A stretch of 64,000 nt of DNA from Hymenobacter metallilatus. GTDB lineage: Bacteria > Bacteroidota > Bacteroidia > Cytophagales > Hymenobacteraceae. The notes under the pieces are model-generated. The model was not told the DNA's origin. It was given only the letters and a program-made list of their open reading frames with translations, and did no database searches. Positions 1 to 7,083 of the stretch are shown here, piece after piece. Positions within the stretch are counted from its first letter, which is position 1. Every line of letters begins with the position of its first letter. The position numbers and the translations under genes are program-made. Location: assembly GCF_003944705.1 (NCBI RefSeq), contig NZ_RWIS01000006.1, forward strand, positions 62,001 through 126,000. The letters run 5' to 3'.

Positions 1-272
1 AGCAGCTGGTGCAGCCCCAGGCGGTCCATGGCGTCGCGCTGCATGACGGCCACCACATCGGTGGGGAAGTAGGTGCGGATGTCGCCCAGCCAGCGGCTCA
101 CGCGCGGCGCGGAGCCGCCCAGCCCCGCCTTGCGCTCCGACTGGTCGTAGAGCGAGGTCAGCACGTCGTCCATGCCTTTGTAGTCGGCATCGAAGGCAAT
201 CTGGTGCTGGGCGTCGGCTTTGGAGCCGAGCACCAGTTTCCAGCGGGTGGCGTTGTCGGTGGCAGGTTTCAT
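1..272 (-). CDS. VWA domain protein, N-terminal part (cut by window edge)
   Basis: This is the first ~90 codons of a minus-strand gene that runs off the left edge. It starts MKPATDNATRWKLVLGS and contains a helical stretch with DDVLTSLYDQ and WLGDIRTYFP. That opening is what I recall from VWA proteins encoded beside MoxR ATPases (YehP-like). The VWA domain and its MIDAS motif would lie outside the window, so the family call rests on the N-terminus and on the MoxR, SWIM and DUF5682 genes upstream. The ATG lies 11 bp after the stop of the Imm51-like gene, so it is probably co-transcribed with it. Family inferred, not proven. Confidence 0.6.
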   Translation of the reverse strand, partial: MKPATDNATRWKLVLGSKADAQHQIAFDADYKGMDDVLTSLYDQSERKAGLGGSAPRVSRWLGDIRTYFPTDVVAVMQRDAMDRLGLHQL

Positions 273-283
273 AGGGCAGATGG

Positions 284-643
284 TTACTCGAAAAAATCCC
301 CCGGGTCGGCCTGGCTGAGGTACTTATTGAGGCTGCCCAGGTCGCCGAAGATGGGATGGATAAGGGCCAGGAACTGCTCGGTGGCGGCGGGGCCGTCGGT
401 GAAGGCCAGGAAGATGTCGCCCTGGCCGGCCAACTCCACGTGGTCGAGCAGGGCCGGGGCGTGCTCTTCCAGGATGGTTTCGATGTGCTCGGCCCAACTG
501 GCCCCATTGCCGCTGAAGCCGTACTTCTCAAACACGTTGTAGTAGTCCTCCAGGTGAGTGAGGTTCACCAGGATGCGCTCCTGGCGGCCGGGCTCGGCCT
601 TGTCGGCTAAATCAGCCACCTGGAAAGGGAAAGTAGTAGGCAT
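284..643 (-). CDS. Imm51-like small protein
   Basis: A protein of 119 residues. The core pattern YGFSGNGASWAEHIETILEE, followed by a hydrophobic strand with DIFLAFTDG and an acidic end (YLSQADPGDFFE), resembles the Imm51 immunity-protein family as I remember it (G-x-G-x-x-W, then F-x-A-Y/F, then the acidic tail). Imm51 proteins are predicted immunity partners of polymorphic toxins, but many occur alone with unknown roles. No toxin gene is visible next to it. The ATG at 643 is preferred over one at 670, which lies almost on the stop of the upstream gene. It sits between the 2H phosphoesterase and the VWA gene with short gaps (32 and 11 bp). Alternative: an unrelated small alpha/beta protein. 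Confidence 0.5.
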   Translation of the reverse strand: MPTTFPFQVADLADKAEPGRQERILVNLTHLEDYYNVFEKYGFSGNGASWAEHIETILEEHAPALLDHVELAGQGDIFLAFTDGPAATEQFLALIHPIFGDLGSLNKYLSQADPGDFFE

Positions 644-675
644 AGGCAAAAGAAAGGAATGCGGCAGCAAGGTAG

Positions 676-1365
676 TCAGCGGCGGCCCAGGGCATACTTT
701 TCCAGTAACACAGTGTTGCCGGCCCGTTGATACCAGTCATTATACACCAGTTCCACGGTATCCACCTCACATGTACCGATACACGCCTCCTGGTACTTGG
801 TCAGCCTGGCTATCAGCGCCGGCGCATCGGCGAGGGGCTGTGTGAAACGGATAATGGTGGAATGGGCCGTGTGAATACTATAGCGCGTGTCAATAGATTG
901 CTGGAGTGCGGAGTGGCGAAAAAACTGTCGGACCGCGTCGCGCAGATTCTCCAGGCCGTCATCCTCCGGAAAGCCCTGCACCATAATACCGCCGGGCGAA
1001 GCCGTGAGGCCCTCATAGCGGATGCGAAACGGCCGCGCCAGCCGCGTAATCTGCCCTACTGCCTGGCGGTAGGCGGCCGGTTCAATCTGGCTAAGGGCGA
1101 AACCGGCGTAACAGGAAATGATAGAGAGGATAGTGAGATGAATATCGGAGGCCGGGTAGTAGTACTGCGCCGGCTCGATGCGCCGGAAATCTACCAGGAT
1201 ACTATCTATTGCGGCTGTTACGGCCGCCGGCGGCCGGGCCAGTAGAGTGAGGCCCCGCCGGGTATCCTGCGCCGAATGCAGCAGCGGGTCCGGGTCGGCC
1301 CCCTCGTGCAGCAGCCGGTGCACCGTGGCGTCCCGCATGGCGGCGTAATGTTCAGGCAGGTTCAT
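676..1365 (-). CDS. 2H phosphoesterase-like protein
   Basis: A protein of 229 residues with two H-x-T/S motifs spaced as in the 2H phosphoesterase superfamily (2'-5' RNA ligase LigT/ThpR, CPDases): HLT at about residues 76-78 inside a hydrophobic strand, and HST at about 168-170 inside another. These histidines normally act on 2',3'-cyclic or 2'-5' phosphodiester bonds. An N-terminal helical extension of ~40 residues precedes the domain. The substrate is unknown. It lies inside the MoxR/VWA gene train, upstream of the Imm51-like gene and downstream of DUF5682, separated from the latter by a palindrome. Function inferred from motifs only; no obvious signal peptide. Confidence 0.7.
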   Translation of the reverse strand: MNLPEHYAAMRDATVHRLLHEGADPDPLLHSAQDTRRGLTLLARPPAAVTAAIDSILVDFRRIEPAQYYYPASDIHLTILSIISCYAGFALSQIEPAAYRQAVGQITRLARPFRIRYEGLTASPGGIMVQGFPEDDGLENLRDAVRQFFRHSALQQSIDTRYSIHTAHSTIIRFTQPLADAPALIARLTKYQEACIGTCEVDTVELVYNDWYQRAGNTVLLEKYALGRR

Positions 1366-1403
1366 TCGGGGAGTTTGGGTAATGGTTAAAGCGAGCCTTG
1401 TAG

Positions 1404-1443
1404 TTGAACGTCATTCCGAGCGCAGCCGAGGAATGACGTTCAA
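1404..1443. repeat. Palindromic repeat (ATTCCGAGCGC family)
   Basis: Fourteen-base arms TTGAACGTCATTCC (1404-1417) and GGAATGACGTTCAA (1430-1443) surround a 12-base loop. It is a compact version of the longer GTCATTCCGAGCGGAGCC palindrome at 21951-22047. It lies between the DUF5682 and 2H phosphoesterase genes and could form an mRNA hairpin that processes or attenuates the operon transcript. Confidence 0.85.
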
Positions 1444-1456
1444 CGATGGGTACTGA

Positions 1457-3871
1457 TCAAAATCCCAGCAACTCCCTGAGCCCCGGCAGCACCTGTAATC
1501 CTCGTTCCAGGTCGTAATCCTCTTCCCCAACAACCGCAGCCGGCTGGTGTCCTTGCCGGGAAAGGTCCAGCAGCTGGCGGCGTTCGGGCAGGCTGAAATC
1601 GGTGAAGGCGCGGCGCAGCAGGGGCACGATTTCGCGGAAGGTGTCTTCGGGCAGCTCCCCCAGCCAGTCGTTGAGCAAATCGAAGAGGGGGCGGTGGTGG
1701 AGCAGCAGCAGGGCGCTGCCGCTCAAAAAGCCTTCCAGCCAAGCCGTGGCGTAGCTGGTGGGCTGGGCCGGCGAAAGGGCCAGGCCCAGGAACGTGGCGG
1801 CTTCCTCGGGGCTGAGGCGGTGGGCATCAAACAGCAGCCGCCCCGCTGCCCCGGCCAGCAGCCCCGAGGAAGCCGGGTTGCGCAGCACCCCGGCCAGGGC
1901 CGCGTACCAGTCGGTTTCCTGGGCCTCGTCCTGCAGCAGCCGGATGGCCTGGTGGCTGCCTTCGAGGCGGGGCAGCAGCTGGCGGGCCGCGTCATAGTCG
2001 AGGCCGGTGCAGGCTGGCGGTAGCCCGATGCACAGGCGCGGCACCAGGTGGTGCACTACGGTGGCTACCTGGGCGGTTTCGGTGCGGCGCACGTTGCCGT
2101 AGCGCAGCACGTTCACCAGCGGGGGCAGGGCCGCCAGCAGGTGCGTCACGTCGCGGGTGCCAGCCGAGAGGGTTTCGAGCCGGGCCACCAGCGCCCCGAT
2201 GGCCGGGGCCAGGTCGGCCTGCAGGGCCTCTGCCAGCAGCTGGCTCACGGCTTCCAGGTCGGGAGCCTCGGCGGCGCGACTGGCGGCGCGGGCGGCGGCA
2301 GCGGCCAGCACGGTGTTGCCCCAGCGGCCGGCGTCCAGCACGTTAAGGGCGTATTCGGGCTGCCACTGCAGCTCCCACAGCTCGTGGAAGGTGCCGGCCT
2401 TGCCCTGGGCCCGGCGCGGCTCGCCCCAGCAGATATCGAGCAGGCGCAGGCGGTGCAGCAGGTGGCTGCGGCTCAGGTCCAGCTCCTTACGCAAATCCAG
2501 GTCGAGGGTGCGGGCGGTGGCTTCGGGCTTGAGGCGGGTGGCTTTCTGCTGCAGCTGTACATCCTGCTGCAGGGGCGTGGCGGGCTGCTCGGGCGGTACC
2601 GCGCCCAGCCGCTCACCCACCACCAGCTCGCGCTGCACCAGTTCCAGGGTCTCGGGGTAGCCCCCGCCCAGGATGGCCACGGCGGCTTCCTGAAGCTCTT
2701 CGATGCCCGGCAGCTCGCGGCCGCGCACGGCGGCCAGGGTGTGGGCCAGGCGCACGCCCTCAATGGCGTGGGCGGCGGAAGCGTCCAGGTCGCGGGAGCG
2801 GAGCAGGCGAGCGGCGCGCACCATCCAGTGCGTAACCACCTCGGCCCGGGGGGTGGTAAACAGCAGCTCGTACCAGGCCGGCGACCCCACGCCCGCCCCG
2901 TAGCCCGAGGCGGTGGACAGGCGCTCAAACGTCCACGGAATCCAGGTAGCGGCGGTGGCTACTTTTTTCAGGCCCTTGAGGCAGGCTTTATCCTCTTTCT
3001 TGAGCAGCTCGGGCCGCAGCACCGGGGCGTGCCAGGCCCCGCACACCACCGCTACGCGCTGGTAGCCCTGTTGCAGCGTGGCGCGCAGGGTTTCGCGCAT
3101 AAAGGCCTCACGCAGCAGGGTTTCCTCGGTTTCGGGCAGGTTCAGCTCTTCGCGCAGGGCCGTCATCAGGTCCAGCACCACGGCAAACGTGTCGGCGTGG
3201 CCAGGGGCCTGCTCCAGGCGCAGCTCCCACCACCGCTCCCCGTCGGCGTAGCCGTCGAGCTCGGCCAGGTAGGAGATGGGGTCCCGGGGAACCTCACCCC
3301 TTAGCTCCCTGTCCTCGGGGAGAGGGGGGACTAGCTTTAGCTCCTGTTCTGGCTCTAGCTTTAGTTTCTGCTCTGAATTTGGTTGTTGATCTGACTCCGG
3401 CTCTTTTTCCTGGTGATGGGCTGGTTCAGGTTGTTGTGGGAAATCTGCCGGTTGCGGTTGTGCAGTTGGGGGTTGGTCTGGGGCTGCATCAGGAGAAGAA
3501 TCCCGTGCCGGTTCCCCCTCTCTCAAGGAGAGGAGACCAGGGAGTGAAGTCCCGAAGCGCAGGGCCATGGGCAGGTCGAAACAGCGCAGGTGGGCACCGT
3601 GGCGGTGGCACCACTGAATGGCCTGCCACTCGGGCGAAAACTCGGCGAAGGGCAGAAACGAGGCCTGCTGGTGCTGTTTGGGGTTGTACACGAGCAGGGC
3701 CACCGGCGGCCGCATCTCGGGGTGGGTGGCCGCCGCCAGCGCCGCTTCGGCATCGGCGGGGCACTCCAGCAGCACGATGTCGGGCTGGTAGGCGTCGAGG
3801 GCGTGCACGAGGCTGGCGGCGCTGCCGGGCCCATGGTGGCGGATACCAAAAAGGCGGAGGTCGGTGGGCAT
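1457..3871 (-). CDS. DUF5682 family protein (MoxR/VWA-associated)
   Basis: A protein of 804 residues. The N-terminus LRLFGIRHHGPGSAASL and the later VAVVCGAWHAPVL block are landmarks I associate with DUF5682. The family is always seen with MoxR, VWA and SWIM proteins, and the large subunit YehM of E. coli occupies an equivalent position in its operon. The H-rich conserved sites suggest an esterase/ChaN-TraB-like catalytic fold, but this is inference. Residues ~106-196 form a Q/E/P-rich low-complexity insert that coincides with a palindromic repeat (see separate entry). The start lies 4 bp after the stop of the upstream secreted-protein gene, so translation may be coupled. No signal peptide; probably cytoplasmic. 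Confidence 0.75.
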   Translation of the reverse strand: MPTDLRLFGIRHHGPGSAASLVHALDAYQPDIVLLECPADAEAALAAATHPEMRPPVALLVYNPKQHQQASFLPFAEFSPEWQAIQWCHRHGAHLRCFDLPMALRFGTSLPGLLSLREGEPARDSSPDAAPDQPPTAQPQPADFPQQPEPAHHQEKEPESDQQPNSEQKLKLEPEQELKLVPPLPEDRELRGEVPRDPISYLAELDGYADGERWWELRLEQAPGHADTFAVVLDLMTALREELNLPETEETLLREAFMRETLRATLQQGYQRVAVVCGAWHAPVLRPELLKKEDKACLKGLKKVATAATWIPWTFERLSTASGYGAGVGSPAWYELLFTTPRAEVVTHWMVRAARLLRSRDLDASAAHAIEGVRLAHTLAAVRGRELPGIEELQEAAVAILGGGYPETLELVQRELVVGERLGAVPPEQPATPLQQDVQLQQKATRLKPEATARTLDLDLRKELDLSRSHLLHRLRLLDICWGEPRRAQGKAGTFHELWELQWQPEYALNVLDAGRWGNTVLAAAAARAASRAAEAPDLEAVSQLLAEALQADLAPAIGALVARLETLSAGTRDVTHLLAALPPLVNVLRYGNVRRTETAQVATVVHHLVPRLCIGLPPACTGLDYDAARQLLPRLEGSHQAIRLLQDEAQETDWYAALAGVLRNPASSGLLAGAAGRLLFDAHRLSPEEAATFLGLALSPAQPTSYATAWLEGFLSGSALLLLHHRPLFDLLNDWLGELPEDTFREIVPLLRRAFTDFSLPERRQLLDLSRQGHQPAAVVGEEDYDLERGLQVLPGLRELLGF
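3283..3556. repeat. Palindromic repeat inserted in-frame in the DUF5682 gene
   Basis: The arms lie at about 3283-3335 and 3509-3556. The left arm carries the run CTCGGGGAGAGGGGGGACT and the right arm GTTCCCCCTCTC; each is roughly the reverse complement of the other. The type is a longer relative of the CCTTGGAAAGGAGGGG element at 6844-7070. Between the arms are degenerate tandem units rich in CTTTAG and CTCTG that encode K/L/E/Q repeats. Read on the minus strand, the arms encode SLPGLLSLREGEP and PPLPEDRELRGEVP, and the frame stays open throughout. Confidence 0.7.
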
Positions 3872-3875
3872 GGGG

Positions 3876-4952
3876 TTAAAGTAGTTTGAATGCCTGTCCG
3901 TCCCAGATGCCCACTCCGTCGTTTTGAGTCAGCAGCACCAGTTTCCCGTTGCCCAAGGAAAGCATCTTCAATACGTTCATCGGCGAGCCAACTGCGTCAG
4001 GCTGGCCATTGCGCCAACGCAGCTTAGGTTGAAATACCTTTTCCCATGATGTAAATCGGGAAAGGTTGGTACCGTACGAGCCTTTATAAACTCCCAGGTT
4101 GGAATACACATAAATAGTATTGGTAGCAGTATCATAAGTTGCTGGCCCTACATACGGCGTAGTAGTTCGGAAAGGGATTTGTCTGGTTGTGCTTGTGTCC
4201 CGATCATTCCAGGAATCGTAAAGGAGTTGGGCGCTCTGGTTCTTGAACTCGGCCACGGCACCGGAATTGAACATGTGCTGCAAACCAGAAGAAGTGCCCA
4301 CACCGGAGGGGAGTTGAAAAAAAGATTTAATAGGGTGCAGGTTAATTTCGAATGAGTTAAATGCTAGGTTGGAGAGTTTCTTGTTCTGCGTGTCATAAGC
4401 GAAGATATTCCCGCCCCATTCACCATACCCAAATCCCAGCCAGATCGTGTCTTCTTTATCCAGAAAGCAGGCGGAGGGATTGCCTAGCTCTTTCAACTGC
4501 CTGAGCTGATCATTGGGTGATGAACCAGGCAAATAGCTTTTGCCCGTGGTGACATCCAAGACTCCCTTTGTAGTAATGGCGAAAACGAGGTTCTGGCTTG
4601 TGACTGCCAGTGCAAAAGCATCGACAGGCAACTTGCCAATTACACGCCATGTGGAATCTTTGCTGCTCCATTTTTGCAGTTGCTGACCTGTCTGAGCTAC
4701 TATATCATCACCTGCTTTGGCAATAAGCTGTGCCTGAATGCCACGAAGGGAAGCCATCTGCACTTTTGCCCCATCAGTAGTATACACCGTTATCTGTCCG
4801 CCATTTTCAAGCACCCAAATATGGTTTTTCACTACTACTATATCGGTAGTACTGCCCAAAAGTGATTGTCTCCGTTCAGCAGAGGCGTTAGTTCGCAACG
4901 GCTGGAGGATGGCAAGAAGGAATAATAACCGTTTGAGAATATTGGTATTCAT
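3876..4952 (-). CDS. Secreted hypothetical protein, possible beta-propeller
   Basis: A protein of 358 residues with an N-terminal signal sequence (basic NTNILKR, then the hydrophobic run LLFLLAILQPL). The mature part has repeated strand-rich segments ending in W or aromatic-G pairs (VVVKNHIWVLENGG, TIWLGFGYGEWGG, GVGIWDG) like the blades of two-component-regulator or WD-type propellers. No catalytic motif seen. The DNA looks distinctly more AT-rich than the flanking DUF5682 and MoxR genes, which suggests later acquisition. It is co-directional with them and ends 4 bp before the DUF5682 start. I do not recognise the family. Confidence 0.65.
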   Translation of the reverse strand: MNTNILKRLLFLLAILQPLRTNASAERRQSLLGSTTDIVVVKNHIWVLENGGQITVYTTDGAKVQMASLRGIQAQLIAKAGDDIVAQTGQQLQKWSSKDSTWRVIGKLPVDAFALAVTSQNLVFAITTKGVLDVTTGKSYLPGSSPNDQLRQLKELGNPSACFLDKEDTIWLGFGYGEWGGNIFAYDTQNKKLSNLAFNSFEINLHPIKSFFQLPSGVGTSSGLQHMFNSGAVAEFKNQSAQLLYDSWNDRDTSTTRQIPFRTTTPYVGPATYDTATNTIYVYSNLGVYKGSYGTNLSRFTSWEKVFQPKLRWRNGQPDAVGSPMNVLKMLSLGNGKLVLLTQNDGVGIWDGQAFKLL

Positions 4953-5050
4953 TGGCTCTTGATGGGCTGCTAGTACAACTCCGTTAATTGGATGCAGGAC
5001 TGGTCAACATTGCACACGTTACTCCACTATTCTAGGCACAGTCGGCAGTA

Positions 5051-5632
5051 CTATAATTTTGGGCCCATCTGCCGATCCTGCAGCAACTCCCGTGCGGCGG
5101 TTAGGGCATCCGGTAGCACTTTTCTCTCCTGAAGCATCAGTTGCAGGCTTGCGTCGGATTTGCGGGCGAAGTTTTGCTTAAACTGGTCGATGTTCTTCCG
5201 CCTGCGTTTGGCTGCTTGCTCGTGCGTGGGGGTAGGTGTAATGCGCTGGTTGATAAAGGCGTGAGCGGCCGGCTTATTCAGGAAATAATACAACAGCACC
5301 AGCCCTAGCCCGAGGATCGAAAAACCTACTCCCACGTCTCCAAAACCGAAATTGAACCGGACATTATCCGGTAAAAAATTGATGATGCTGAACAGGGTAA
5401 GCCCCAAGGTCAGCAGGAGCACCGGTTTGAAGAACGGGCGGAAAAAGAAGTAGGCCAGCAGATTCAAAAGCACAGCGGCAAAAGCGCCATAATGCGCCGG
5501 AGTAAAGGCCCGCTGGTACGCTTCCCCATCCTGGTACACTGGCACAAACAGAACCATGAGAATTGTATAAACACTAAGTGCAGCCAGCAATACTACTGGA
5601 ATCAGGTTCTTGTGCGTGCGTAGGAAGTGCAT
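5051..5632 (-). CDS. Four-TM membrane protein of unknown function
   Basis: A protein of 193 residues with four predicted membrane helices (about residues 10-32, 47-65, 68-86 and 100-117). A basic, helical cytoplasmic tail follows (AAKRRRKNIDQFKQNFARK and onward). The family is unrecognised. It lies in the gap between the MoxR and DUF5682 genes, on the same strand, with 73 bp upstream (carrying a repeat remnant) and 98 bp downstream. It may be passenger cargo in the MoxR operon, as neither it nor the secreted neighbour belongs to the usual core set. Confidence 0.65.
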   Translation of the reverse strand: MHFLRTHKNLIPVVLLAALSVYTILMVLFVPVYQDGEAYQRAFTPAHYGAFAAVLLNLLAYFFFRPFFKPVLLLTLGLTLFSIINFLPDNVRFNFGFGDVGVGFSILGLGLVLLYYFLNKPAAHAFINQRITPTPTHEQAAKRRRKNIDQFKQNFARKSDASLQLMLQERKVLPDALTAARELLQDRQMGPKL

Positions 5633-5656
5633 TGATAATAGGTTGGTTAGGGCGGG

Positions 5657-5690
5657 CGAGATGCTTCGCTCCGCTCAGCATGACGTTCGA
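5657..5690. repeat. Half-copy of the GATGCTTCG palindrome
   Basis: The run GAGATGCTTCGCTCCGCTCA followed by GCATGACGTTC matches one arm of the inner palindrome at 6902-6997 (GAGATGCTTCGGCAAGCTCA), but no partner arm is present. It appears to be a decayed or solo copy between the MoxR and 4-TM genes. Confidence 0.6.
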
Positions 5691-5705
5691 ATTTGAAATC
5701 TGGTA

Positions 5706-6809
5706 CTACTCCACCACCTCCCGGCAGGCGCGGTAAAGGTCTTTCCAGCCGTCCCGCTCTTTCACTACGGTTTCGAGGTATTCGAGCCAGACGGTGCGGT
5801 CTTGCACGGGGTCTTTGAGCACGGCGCCGGTGAGGCCGGCGGCCAGGTCGTGGGCGCGGAGGCTGCCGTCGCCGAAGTAGGCGGCCAGGGCCAGGCCGCT
5901 GTTCATCACCGAAATGGCCTCGCCGGTGCTGAGCGTGCCGCTGGGGCTTTTGAGCTTGGTTTTGCCGTTCTCCGTCACGCCCGAGCGCAGCTCCCGAAAG
6001 ATGGTCACGAGGCGGCTGATCTGCTCCAGGGCCGGGGCTTCCACCGGCAGCTGCAGCGCCTTGCCCTGCTTTTCCACCCGCGTCTGCACAATGCGCACTT
6101 CCTCCTCCGCGGAGGTCGGCAGGGGCAGTACCACCGTGTTGAAGCGGCGGCGCAACGCACTGCTTAGCTCGTTCACGCCCTTGTCCCGGTCGTTGGCGGT
6201 GGCAATGACGTTGAAGCCGCTCACGGCCTGCACCTCGGTGGAAAGCTCCGGGATGGGCAATACTTTTTCGGAGAGCATGGTGATGAGCGTGTCCTGCACG
6301 TCGGAGGGGATGCGGGTGAGCTCCTCGAGGCGCACCAGGCGGCCCTCCTGCATGCCTTTGAACAGGGGTGAGGGCACCAGCGCACCCAAAGAAGGCCCTT
6401 CGGCAATGAGGCGGGCGTAGTTCCAGGAGTAGCGGATGGCGTCCTCGGAGGTGCCCGCCGTACCCTGCACCAGCAAGTCCGACCGGCCGCTGATGGCCGC
6501 CGTCAGGTGTTCCGACACCCAGCTTTTGGCCGTGCCCGGCACGCCCAGTAGCAGCAGGGCGCGGTCGGTGGCCAGGGTGGCCACGGCAATTTCCATCAGC
6601 CGCCGCTGCCCGATGTACTTGGGCTCGATTTCAAAGCCGTTATCCAGCTTGCCGCCCAGCAGATAGGTAACCACCGCCCAGGGCGAGAGGTGCCAGTTCG
6701 GGGGCTTGGGCCGGTCGTGGTCGGCGGCGCGCAGGGCGGCCAGCTCTTCGGCGTATACATCCTCGGCGTGCGGGCGCAGGACGGTGGTAGCGGGAGTAGT
6801 GGTGGACAT
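5706..6809 (-). CDS. MoxR-family AAA+ ATPase (YehL-like)
   Basis: A protein of 367 residues. Walker A GVPGTAKS is at about 89-96, the Walker B position reads RLVRLEEL (157-164), sensor 1 is VIATAN (201-206), and the arginine-finger region is ALRRRF (219-223). MoxR ATPases work as hexameric chaperones with VWA partners to remodel or metallate protein complexes. The neighbours (SWIM, DUF5691, DUF5682, VWA) point to the YehL branch. The Walker B acidic pair is EE instead of the common DE, still compatible with catalysis. Cytoplasmic. The ATG at 6809 is followed by an S/T-rich start, and 275 bp of nested palindromes separate it from the DUF5691 gene upstream. Confidence 0.92.
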   Translation of the reverse strand: MSTTTPATTVLRPHAEDVYAEELAALRAADHDRPKPPNWHLSPWAVVTYLLGGKLDNGFEIEPKYIGQRRLMEIAVATLATDRALLLLGVPGTAKSWVSEHLTAAISGRSDLLVQGTAGTSEDAIRYSWNYARLIAEGPSLGALVPSPLFKGMQEGRLVRLEELTRIPSDVQDTLITMLSEKVLPIPELSTEVQAVSGFNVIATANDRDKGVNELSSALRRRFNTVVLPLPTSAEEEVRIVQTRVEKQGKALQLPVEAPALEQISRLVTIFRELRSGVTENGKTKLKSPSGTLSTGEAISVMNSGLALAAYFGDGSLRAHDLAAGLTGAVLKDPVQDRTVWLEYLETVVKERDGWKDLYRACREVVE

Positions 6810-6843
6810 TGAGGAAAGGAGAGTTAGATAGTAAAAATGCTAG

Positions 6844-7070
6844 TTCCCCTCCTTGGAAAGGAGGGGCCAGGGGTGGTTGATGCTGGCAGAACGATGTAAA
6901 TGAACGTCATGCTGAGCTTGCCGAAGCATCTCTCCCGCTTCGTTGCAGTAGTAATCAGGCGAAGCGGGAGAGATGCTTCGGCAAGCTCAGTATGACGGAT
7001 TGGGTATTTATGGGTGAAGCTGTTCAACGATTGGTCAACCACCCCCAACCCCTCCTTTCCAAGGAGGGGA
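6844..7070. repeat. Nested palindromes: two repeat families, one inside the other
   Basis: The outer arms are at 6844-6880 (CCCTCCTTGGAAAGGAGGGG plus CAGGGGTGGTTGA) and 7035-7070 (the complementary CAACCACCCCCAACCCCTCC and so on). The inner arms are at 6902-6942 (GTCATGCTGAGCTTGCCGAA and on) and 6960-6997 (TTCGGCAAGCTCAGTATGAC at the end). The two families occur separately elsewhere (5657-5690 and, related, 3283-3556), so the inner one seems to have landed in the outer one. No credible gene lies in the 275-bp gap. Confidence 0.9.
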
Positions 7071-7083
7071 GCTATGTTCTGGC

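Noticed and set aside
2048-3304. 418-residue plus-strand open frame
   Set aside because: It is antisense to the DUF5682 gene, rich in G/Q/H residues typical of a shadow frame in GC-rich DNA, and has no recognisable domain.
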